Translations under genes and position numbers: made by a program
The notes under the pieces: generated by a model
Database searches by the model: none
What the model saw: only the letters and a program-made list of their open reading frames with translations
Told to the model about the DNA's origin: nothing
Shown here: positions 1 through 5,607 of the stretch, piece by piece
How the letters are laid out: each line of letters starts with the position of its first letter
Numbering within the stretch: the first letter of the stretch is position 1
Assembly (NCBI GenBank): GCA_023387715.1
Contig: JAEWHQ010000130.1
Span: 1-6,961 of the forward strand
From: Pseudomonadota bacterium
GTDB taxonomy: Bacteria; Pseudomonadota; Alphaproteobacteria; Rhizobiales; Rhizobiaceae
DNA length: 6,961 nucleotides
Direction of reading: 5' to 3'

Positions 1-1083
1 CTCATAAACCGTCCATAGCGGGCAAGTCCCGCCAACGCGGGAGAAATGAAAATCAGTAGCAGACTGACGCTTTGAAATATTACCCGCCCTGTCAACTCGC
101 ACAAAGAAAAACGGCACACCCGATGCCCCCGGCCGCTGCAAAGTGCTGAGACGATGGCAAATAGTTTCAAAGCCAACACCAAATTTTTGCCCCAGCAGAT
201 CGATGTCATAGCGCAGCTCTTCTGCTGCGTTCAAAAAACGTCCGTAAGGCAGAAGCACCGCTCCGGCAAAGTAATTTGCCAAGCCAATACGCAAAAGCGC
301 GATGGTTTCAGCATCTGAAAACTCAGCCTGCCCACAAAGCTTTTGCAACAGGTTTTCTTGCTCCAAAAAGCAAAGTTGTGTTGCCATTTGGAAAGCTGCC
401 TGCCCTATGTTCAAAGCTTTTGACAGCGTTAAAACTTTGAGCGCCGGATCAAAGCGGCGCACGACATTTTTTTGCGCAACCGCATCGACATATTCAACCC
501 TGACCCCATGCAATTTCTGCAAACGTACCGCCAAGGCATCATCAAGCCGGCTATTATATACATGCAAAGTTTCAGCCAGTTCTTCGGCCACCACATCCAG
601 CTCGGCGATATGATTACTTTTTGAATAAAAATAATCGCGCACCGCCTCATAAGGCATCGAGCGATAAGAATTCTCAGTTACCTGACGCGGATCGCCCAAG
701 CGAATTGCCAGCCCTTCTGATTGCTCCACCGCCTGCCGCATTTGCTTATAAAGCTGGATCACCGCGCGCCCGACCGCTGGCATATTGCTGACGATATCTT
801 TGATGTCGCTATTGGAAATTTTGTCGCCGATCAGCGGGTTGGACAATACCTGCCGCAACTCACCCACCAGCCGTGTTTCGTCCTCCTCGGAGAAGAATTG
901 CACATCCACGCCGAAGGCCGAATTCATCCGCAGCAAGACCGGCACAGTAATCGGCCTTTGATTGTTTTCGATCTGGTTGAGATAGCTCAGCGAAATACCC
1001 AGCGCATCAGCCAAAGCCTGCTGCGTCAGTTTTTTCTCCTCACGCAATCTTCGCAATCTTGCGCCCACAAATGGCTTCTTCAA
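1..1083 (-). CDS. ScfR/RamB-type short-chain fatty acyl transcriptional regulator, XRE family (partial, 3' end outside window)
   Basis: A continuous minus-strand frame of 361 codons without a stop runs to the left edge. It starts at TTG, eight codons before the helix-turn-helix begins in earnest, and behind a strong AGGAGGT at 1087-1093; no ATG fits. Residues about 7-61 are a Cro/C1-type helix-turn-helix ([13 protein letters not shown], then [12 protein letters not shown]). Residues about 160-300 match the IrrE/DUF955-like region, but the metalloprotease HExxH is absent: the equivalent stretch reads [12 protein letters not shown] (226-237). From about 305 on, phrases such as [31 protein letters not shown] and GGTCPLW are typical of the ScfR/RamB C-terminal domain. 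Family members are roughly 460-490 residues, so about 100 C-terminal residues are missing here. Known relatives are Corynebacterium RamB and Mycobacterium tuberculosis PrpR (Rv1129c), which control acetate, glyoxylate or methylcitrate genes. Divergent placement beside prpDCB makes local control of that operon likely. Whether it activates or represses cannot be read from the sequence. Confidence 0.93.
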   Translation of the reverse strand, partial: MKKPFVGARLRRLREEKKLTQQALADALGISLSYLNQIENNQRPITVPVLLRMNSAFGVDVQFFSEEDETRLVGELRQVLSNPLIGDKISNSDIKDIVSNMPAVGRAVIQLYKQMRQAVEQSEGLAIRLGDPRQVTENSYRSMPYEAVRDYFYSKSNHIAELDVVAEELAETLHVYNSRLDDALAVRLQKLHGVRVEYVDAVAQKNVVRRFDPALKVLTLSKALNIGQAAFQMATQLCFLEQENLLQKLCGQAEFSDAETIALLRIGLANYFAGAVLLPYGRFLNAAEELRYDIDLLGQKFGVGFETICHRLSTLQRPGASGVPFFFVRVDRAGNISKRQSATDFHFSRVGGTCPLWTVYE

Positions 1084-1086
1084 GCG

Positions 1087-1093
1087 ACCTCCT
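1087..1093 (-). promoter_or_regulatory. Ribosome binding site fixing the TTG start of the regulator
   Basis: On the minus strand the sequence reads GGGGAGGAGGTCGCTTG. The AGGAGGT is a near-perfect anti-Shine-Dalgarno match ending three bases before TTG at 1083; the upstream GGGGAGG gives a second register with more usual spacing. This is the main support for a TTG start. Confidence 0.75.
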
Positions 1094-1115
1094 CCCCTGT
1101 GGCCTGCACTGCGTA

Positions 1116-1140
1116 GAAACTTCGCAAACTTTGCAAGTTT
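1116..1140. promoter_or_regulatory. Probable operator: tandem RamB-like sites between the regulator and prpD
   Basis: Two adjoining 9-mers, ACTTCGCAA (1119-1127) and ACTTTGCAA (1128-1136), differ by one base. The block is also an interrupted palindrome: AAACTT at 1117-1122 mirrors AAGTTT at 1135-1140, and GCAAA at 1124-1128 mirrors TTTGC at 1130-1134. The RamB motif known from Corynebacterium is, as I recall it, A(A/G)AACTTTGCAAA. Both 1116-1128 and 1125-1137 match it at 11 of 13 positions. The block lies about 34 bases upstream of the regulator start and over its likely transcription start, which suggests autoregulation as well as control of prpD. The repeat structure is seen directly; its role as operator is inferred. 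Confidence 0.6.
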
Positions 1141-1168
1141 ACATAAATTTCTTCACAAAACTCCACAA
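1140..1168 (-). promoter_or_regulatory. Candidate promoter of the regulator gene (weak)
   Basis: On the minus strand TTGTGG (1168-1163) and TATGTA (1145-1140) stand 17 bases apart. Each matches only the more conserved half of the sigma70 hexamer. The start of transcription would then fall inside the repeat block at 1116-1140, consistent with autoregulation. This is a guess from spacing. Confidence 0.25.
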
Positions 1169-1197
1169 TTTCAGTCATTTACCTCGTTCTTTATAAG
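1169..1197 (+). promoter_or_regulatory. Candidate promoter of the prpDCB operon (weak)
   Basis: TTTCAG (1169-1174) and TATAAG (1192-1197) are separated by 17 bases. The -10 is reasonable and the -35 is poor, which would fit a promoter that needs an activator. Transcription would start near 1204, leaving a leader of about 70 bases before the GTG start of prpD. Confidence 0.25.
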
Positions 1198-1260
1198 TGG
1201 ATATTGCGAACTATTACAAGGGGCACACAGACCGAAACGAGATTTTTGGTTGTTTACTTA

Positions 1261-1266
1261 TGGAGA
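1261..1266 (+). promoter_or_regulatory. Ribosome binding site deciding the GTG start of prpD
   Basis: TGGAGA lies seven bases before GTG at 1274. The in-frame TTG further upstream at 1250 has only a weak purine stretch (CGAGA) before it. The family's N-terminal phrase [10 protein letters not shown] also begins just after the GTG. Confidence 0.6.
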
Positions 1267-1273
1267 CGCATTC

Positions 1274-2788
1274 GTGAATTCACATACAGTCCGCACTTAT
1301 AAATCAGCTGAACCTTTAGCCCGCGAAGATCAGCTGGCATGGAAAATCGCTAGTATTGCCGCTGATAATGTTCCGCTTGATGACGATGTTGTCGATATGA
1401 TCGGCAATCGTATTATCGACAATGCGTCGGTTGCTGCTGCCTCCCTTGCCCGCCGTCCTGTCATCAGCGCCCGCGCGCAGGCAACCGCGCACCCATATAA
1501 AAAAGGTGCAACCGTTTTCGGCCTGCCATCCGACACCCGCGTGTCACCGGAATGGGCAGCATGGGCCAATGGCGTTGCCGTGCGTGAGCTTGATTTCCAC
1601 GATACATTTCTGGCTGCTGATTACTCCCATCCGGCTGACAATATCCCGTCCATTCTCGCTGTTGCCCAGCATTGCGGCCTGAACGGTGATGCCCTCGCCC
1701 GTGGCATTGCCACCGGCTATGAAGTGCAGGTCAATCTCGTCAAAGGCATCTGCCTGCATGAGCATAAAATTGACCATATCGCCCATTTAGGCCCTTCAGC
1801 TGCAGCTGGTATCGGCACTGCACTCGGTCTTTCGGCTGAAACCATTTATCAAGCGGTTCAGCAGGCTCTGCATGTCACCACCACCACGCGCCAATCCCGC
1901 AAGGGCGAAATCTCCAGCTGGAAAGCCTATGCACCTGCATTTGCTGGCAAAATGGCAATTGAAGCCGTTGACCGCGTCATGCGCGGCGAAGGCGCACCAT
2001 CACCGGCATGGGAAGGCGAAGACGGCTTTATTGCATGGTTGCTGAGTGGCCCGAGCGCGAAATATATCGTGCCATTGCCGGGTAAAGGTGAAGCCAAACG
2101 CGCTATCATGGACACCTATACCAAAGAACATTCCGCCGAATATCAAAGTCAGGCTTTGATTGATCTGGCACGCCGTATGCGCAGCAAAATCAGCAATTTT
2201 GCCGATATTGCCAGCATTGTTATCCATACCAGCCACCACACCCATTATGTGATTGGCACCGGTGCCAATGATCCGCAAAAGATGGATCCGAATGCCAGCC
2301 GTGAAACACTTGACCATTCGATCATGTATATTTTTGCCGTCGCACTGGAAGATGGCGGTTGGCATCATGAGCGCTCTTATGCGCCGGAGCGTGCAAAACG
2401 CCCTGAAACAGTCAGCCTCTGGCACAAGATTTCAACGCTGGAAGATCAGGCTTGGACAAAGCGTTATCACAGCCAGGATCCGAATGAAAAAGCCTTTGGC
2501 GGCCGTGTGGTCATTACCCTGAAAGACGGCACTGTCATTGAAGATGAGCTGGCAATTGCTGATGCACATCCGCTTGGTGCCCGCCCGTTCAAACGTGCTG
2601 ACTATGTCAATAAGTTCCGCACACTGGCTGAAGGCATTGTCGAAAAAGCCGAACAGGATCGCTTCATCGCCACTGTTGAACGCCTGACCAGCCTTAAAGC
2701 CGATGAACTCGGCGGCCTGAACTTCAGCGTTTCGCCTGATCGCTTAGGCCAGACATCACCAAAAGGCATTTTTGACTGCAACGCCTGA
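1274..2788 (+). CDS. prpD: 2-methylcitrate dehydratase PrpD (MmgE/PrpD family)
   Basis: PrpD dehydrates 2-methylcitrate to 2-methyl-cis-aconitate in the cytosol, the second step of the methylcitrate cycle that consumes propionyl-CoA. With the GTG start the protein has 504 residues, against 483 in E. coli. An in-frame TTG at 1250 would add eight residues but is less well supported. Family features are clear along the whole length: [14 protein letters not shown] (about 45-58), [20 protein letters not shown] (107-126), the strongly conserved [15 protein letters not shown] (208-222), and [13 protein letters not shown] (239-251). The N-terminal phrase [21 protein letters not shown] resembles the longer PrpD form found in actinobacteria and some alphaproteobacteria. 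It is the first gene of a prpD-prpC-prpB operon, 26 bases from prpC, and divergent from a ScfR/RamB-type regulator. The AcnD/PrpF alternative is excluded by the fold family. No internal damage is visible. Confidence 0.96.
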   Translation: MNSHTVRTYKSAEPLAREDQLAWKIASIAADNVPLDDDVVDMIGNRIIDNASVAAASLARRPVISARAQATAHPYKKGATVFGLPSDTRVSPEWAAWANGVAVRELDFHDTFLAADYSHPADNIPSILAVAQHCGLNGDALARGIATGYEVQVNLVKGICLHEHKIDHIAHLGPSAAAGIGTALGLSAETIYQAVQQALHVTTTTRQSRKGEISSWKAYAPAFAGKMAIEAVDRVMRGEGAPSPAWEGEDGFIAWLLSGPSAKYIVPLPGKGEAKRAIMDTYTKEHSAEYQSQALIDLARRMRSKISNFADIASIVIHTSHHTHYVIGTGANDPQKMDPNASRETLDHSIMYIFAVALEDGGWHHERSYAPERAKRPETVSLWHKISTLEDQAWTKRYHSQDPNEKAFGGRVVITLKDGTVIEDELAIADAHPLGARPFKRADYVNKFRTLAEGIVEKAEQDRFIATVERLTSLKADELGGLNFSVSPDRLGQTSPKGIFDCNA

Positions 2789-2814
2789 TTATCCGATCAA
2801 GGGAGGAAATAAGC

Positions 2815-3981
2815 ATGACAACACCTAAGCCGAAAAAGTCTGTTGCTCTCTCAGGCGTTGTCGCCGGCAACACTGCTTTATGCACAGTCGGTCGCACCGG
2901 CAATGACCTGCACTATCGTGGCTATGATATTCTCGACATGGCACGCGCCTGCGAGTTTGAAGAAATCGCCTATCTGCTGGTGCATGGTGAATTGCCAACC
3001 ATCACGGAACTTGTCGCCTATAAAGCAAAGCTCAAAGCTTTGCGCGGCTTGCCGGAAGTGGTGAAACGCACGCTGGAACTGCTGCCAGCCGCTACCCATC
3101 CGATGGATGTAATGCGCTCCGGCATTTCAGCACTTGGCTGTGTGTTGCCGGAAGCCGGTGACCACAATCACCCGGGTGCGCGTGACATTGCCGATCGCTT
3201 AATGGCCTCCCTTGGCTCCATGCTGCTTTATTGGCATCATTTTGCCTATAATGGCCGCCGCATTGAAGTGGAAACCGATGATGACTCCATCGGCGGACAC
3301 TTCCTGCATCTTCTGCATGGCACAGCTCCAAGTGCCGAGCATGTCAAAGCCATGCACACATCGCTTATTCTTTATGCCGAGCATGAGTTTAATGCATCCA
3401 CCTTCACCGCGCGCTCCATCGCCGGCACTGGTTCGGACATGTATTCAGCTGTTTGCGGGGCGATTGGTGCATTGCGCGGGCCAAAACATGGCGGCGCCAA
3501 TGAAGTCGCTTTTGAAATTCAAAAGCGTTACTCAAGCGTGCAGGAAGCTGAAGCTGATATTCGCCGCCGTGTTGAAGCCAAGGAAGTGGTGATCGGATTT
3601 GGTCATCCGGTTTATACGATTGCCGATCCGCGCAATAATGTCATCAAGCAAGTAGCCCATGAGCTCTCGCTCGAAGCTGGCTCAACCCGCATGTATGACA
3701 TTGCCGAGCAGATTGAAACGACAATGGCGGAAACCAAAAACATGTTCGCTAATCTCGATTGGTTCAGTGCGGTTTCTTATCATTTGCTGGGCGTGCCAAC
3801 CGCTATGTTCACACCGCTTTTTGTCATTGCCCGTACATCAGGCTGGGCAGCGCATGTGATTGAGCAGCGCATGGATAATAAAATTATCCGTCCGTCCGCC
3901 AATTATACCGGCCCTGAAAATAAAACATTCCTGCCACTTAGTGAACGCAGCCACCTGTCAATCAACACGCGCGCTGCGTAA
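2815..3981 (+). CDS. prpC: 2-methylcitrate synthase PrpC (citrate synthase family)
   Basis: PrpC condenses propionyl-CoA with oxaloacetate to give 2-methylcitrate and free CoA, the entry step of the methylcitrate cycle. The 388 residues match the usual length of PrpC (389 in E. coli) and are shorter than hexameric citrate synthases. The catalytic triad is intact: His225 in [11 protein letters not shown], His264 in [13 protein letters not shown] and Asp315 in [10 protein letters not shown], the counterparts of His235, His274 and Asp325 in the Salmonella enzyme. AEHEFNAST (188-196) and the N-terminal [12 protein letters not shown] (32-43) are also diagnostic. The TIADPRN phrase after the second histidine and the prp neighbours favour methylcitrate synthase over plain citrate synthase, though such enzymes often accept acetyl-CoA too. 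A strong GGGAGGAA (2801-2808) precedes the ATG by six bases. The gap to prpB is nine bases, so the two are surely co-transcribed. Confidence 0.96.
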   Translation: MTTPKPKKSVALSGVVAGNTALCTVGRTGNDLHYRGYDILDMARACEFEEIAYLLVHGELPTITELVAYKAKLKALRGLPEVVKRTLELLPAATHPMDVMRSGISALGCVLPEAGDHNHPGARDIADRLMASLGSMLLYWHHFAYNGRRIEVETDDDSIGGHFLHLLHGTAPSAEHVKAMHTSLILYAEHEFNASTFTARSIAGTGSDMYSAVCGAIGALRGPKHGGANEVAFEIQKRYSSVQEAEADIRRRVEAKEVVIGFGHPVYTIADPRNNVIKQVAHELSLEAGSTRMYDIAEQIETTMAETKNMFANLDWFSAVSYHLLGVPTAMFTPLFVIARTSGWAAHVIEQRMDNKIIRPSANYTGPENKTFLPLSERSHLSINTRAA

Positions 3982-3990
3982 GGATTTATA

Positions 3991-4902
3991 ATGACATATC
4001 TGATTGCATCCGAATTAAACACAGAACCTGCCGGTCAGCGCTTTAGAAATCTGGTTGAGCAAGGCTCCATTGCCCAATTGCCCGGCGCCCATAACGGTAT
4101 GGCGGCATTGCAGGCAAAAAATGCCGGCTTTAAAGGTCTTTATCTCTCCGGTGCGGCCATGACCGCATCGATGGGGATACCGGATCTTGGCATGATTACG
4201 GTGGAAGAAGTTTCTTTCTTCATCCGTCAGATTGCCCGCGCCAGCGGTCTGCCTTTGCTGGTCGATGGCGACACCGGCTATGGCGAAGCCCTCAATGTCA
4301 TGCATATGGTGCGTACATTTGAAGATGCAGGTGCCAGTGCTGTGCATCTTGAAGATCAGTTATTGCCGAAAAAATGCGGTCATTTGAACGACAAAAAACT
4401 GGCCAATGCGCATGATATGGCAGCCAAAGTGGCTGCGGCCAACAAAGCACGCCGCCATCTTTATCTGATTGCCCGCACTGATGCTGCCGCCAGTGAAGGC
4501 ATGGATGGTGCCGTTGCCCGCGCCAAACTTTATATGGAAGCCGGTGCTGATGCGATCTTCCCTGAAGCGCTGACCACCGCCGACATGTTCCGCGAATTTG
4601 CAGCCCGTATGCCTGGTGTGCCATTGCTTGCCAATATGACAGAATTTGGCAGAACACCTTTCTTCACAGCTTCCGAGTTTGAGGAAATGGGCTACCGGAT
4701 GGTGATCTGGCCGGTCTCATCGCTGCGCGTTGCCAATAAAGCGCAAGAGCGCCTTTATGCGGCAATTAAGCAAAACGGCTCAACGCAAAGCTGCCTTGGC
4801 GATATGCAAACCCGTGCCGAACTTTATGACACAATCGGGCTTGCCAATTATGAAGCGCTTGATGCTTCCATTGTCAGCACGATTGTGCCTGAACCAGTTT
4901 GA
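3991..4902 (+). CDS. prpB: 2-methylisocitrate lyase PrpB
   Basis: PrpB cleaves (2S,3R)-2-methylisocitrate into pyruvate and succinate, the last step of the cycle, using Mg2+ in a TIM-barrel active site. The 303 residues fit the family (296 in E. coli). The catalytic-loop signature is KKCGH (127-131) with the general acid Cys129. Metal-binding aspartates lie in LLVDGDTGYGEA (Asp92, Asp94). Further active-site phrases are YLSGAAM (51-57, Ser53), LIARTDA (159-165, Arg162), FPEAL (190-194) and NMTEFGRTP (215-223). The short length and KKCGH region separate it from isocitrate lyase proper, and the operon context confirms the assignment over phosphoenolpyruvate mutase or oxaloacetase relatives. Its ribosome site AAGGA (3980-3984) overlaps the TAA stop of prpC, suggesting translational coupling. 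It is the last operon gene; a hairpin terminator begins ten bases after its stop. Confidence 0.97.
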   Translation: MTYLIASELNTEPAGQRFRNLVEQGSIAQLPGAHNGMAALQAKNAGFKGLYLSGAAMTASMGIPDLGMITVEEVSFFIRQIARASGLPLLVDGDTGYGEALNVMHMVRTFEDAGASAVHLEDQLLPKKCGHLNDKKLANAHDMAAKVAAANKARRHLYLIARTDAAASEGMDGAVARAKLYMEAGADAIFPEALTTADMFREFAARMPGVPLLANMTEFGRTPFFTASEFEEMGYRMVIWPVSSLRVANKAQERLYAAIKQNGSTQSCLGDMQTRAELYDTIGLANYEALDASIVSTIVPEPV

Positions 4903-4912
4903 TTTTCTACAT

Positions 4913-4940
4913 AAACCCGCTCAAATTGAGTGGGTTTCTT
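4913..4940. terminator. Rho-independent terminator of prpDCB, shared with the convergent GrpB gene end
   Basis: The left arm AAACCCGCTC (4913-4922) pairs with GAGTGGGTTT (4928-4937) across the loop AAATT, giving ten pairs with one G-U wobble. TTTCTT (4935-4940) forms the U-rich side for plus-strand transcripts. Read from the other strand the tail is TTTATG, so stopping there would be weaker. The hairpin begins ten bases after the prpB stop. Its loop and right arm also encode the last codons and the stop of the convergent GrpB gene. Confidence 0.8.
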
Positions 4941-5568
4941 CATGAGCGCGGTTAGCCTGATAAAGCCGATAGGCTTCAAATAATCTGGCATAGATTTCTC
5001 TGACCACGGCCTGTTTTTTCATATTATAGGCCTGCACATTATCAACACCATCTTTCGCCGACATTTTTGCATCCCCGTAAAGTTCGCGGTCTGCGGCATG
5101 GATGATAAGCCAGTCACGAAACAAAATATGGCGAATATGCTCAGGGCAATTAGGCGCGAAAACATGCAAATTGACCCGCGGCTCATTTAAGCGCAGCATG
5201 CGATGCTGATACCAAGAGCGCTCACGCACTGTCAGCTGATAGCCAAGCTTTTCCAAAGCCGGTACATACAGCGCTTCATTTTCAGGATCTTCCACGATCA
5301 GATCAATATCAATCACTGGCTTTGCCGGTAATTGCGGCACAGCTGTTGAGCCGACATGCTCAATGGCCAAGGCATGTTCCGGCAATGCCTGTTCAATATC
5401 TTCTTTTAAATTTTCAAACAGAATATGCCATTGCGGATCATAGGCCTCGACATCAATCTGCTCCGGCTTTGGCTTGCCGTTGACCCAAGGATTTTCCTGA
5501 CTATCACCTTCTTCAAATGTCGCAATCATTTCTGCATCCGGCCAGTTCTTCTCATATTTTGGCAACAT
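4921..5568 (-). CDS. GrpB family protein (UPF0157, nucleotidyltransferase-like fold)
   Basis: Residues about 43-200 form a GrpB domain. It begins at YDPQWHILFENL and carries IEHVGSTAVPQLPAKPVIDI, then LNLHVF-like (VNLHVFAP) and HIRHILFRDWLI. The Gly-Ser (73-74) followed by Asp87 and Asp89 matches the GS...DxD pattern of the nucleotidyltransferase superfamily. The family has no firmly established cellular role; some members stand beside CoaE, and none is expected in propionate metabolism. I chose the ATG at 5568 (215 residues) because AAGGA (5581-5577) is well spaced for it; the ATG at 5577 adds MKI but directly abuts the AAGG. About 42 residues precede the domain, an extension beyond the usual 170-180 residue proteins. 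It follows the ABC gene on the same strand within about 40 bases, so the two may share a transcript. Its stop codon lies inside the prpB terminator. Confidence 0.85.
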   Translation of the reverse strand: MLPKYEKNWPDAEMIATFEEGDSQENPWVNGKPKPEQIDVEAYDPQWHILFENLKEDIEQALPEHALAIEHVGSTAVPQLPAKPVIDIDLIVEDPENEALYVPALEKLGYQLTVRERSWYQHRMLRLNEPRVNLHVFAPNCPEHIRHILFRDWLIIHAADRELYGDAKMSAKDGVDNVQAYNMKKQAVVREIYARLFEAYRLYQANRAHEETHSI

Positions 5569-5576
5569 TATTTTCA

Positions 5577-5581
5577 TCCTT
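5577..5581 (-). promoter_or_regulatory. Ribosome binding site that decides the GrpB start
   Basis: The minus strand reads TTTTTAAGGATGAAAATAATG. The AAGGA shares its last base with the first ATG (5577), leaving no spacer, but stands eight bases before the second ATG (5568). The second start is therefore the more likely one. Confidence 0.5.
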
Positions 5582-5607
5582 AAAAATCACTTGTCATCAA
5601 TTCCCGA

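Noticed and set aside
27..42. A short inverted repeat, TCCCGC / GCGGGA with a four-base loop.
   Set aside because: It lies inside the regulator coding frame (codons for FSRVGGT region), has no U-run, and is short enough to occur by chance.
302..613. Plus-strand open frame of 103 codons opposite the regulator.
   Set aside because: It is serine- and cysteine-rich with no recognisable domain, and the opposite strand carries a clear ScfR-type protein in a continuous frame.
721..1116. Plus-strand open frame of 131 codons.
   Set aside because: It is antisense to the helix-turn-helix half of the regulator and would overlap its ribosome site; no family resemblance is seen.
1250..1252. TTG at 1250 as the start of prpD.
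   Set aside because: The site before it is weak, the extra residues (MFTYGDAF) do not look like the family, and GTG at 1274 has a better ribosome site. It cannot be fully excluded.
1260..1277. A five-codon open frame (ATG GAG ACG CAT TCG TGA) whose stop overlaps the prpD GTG start.
   Set aside because: It has no ribosome site of its own and contains the GGAG that serves prpD. It is most likely a by-product of that site rather than a leader peptide.
2000..2425. Minus-strand open frame of 141 codons inside prpD.
   Set aside because: It is a shadow of a strongly conserved prpD region, and its translation shows no domain.
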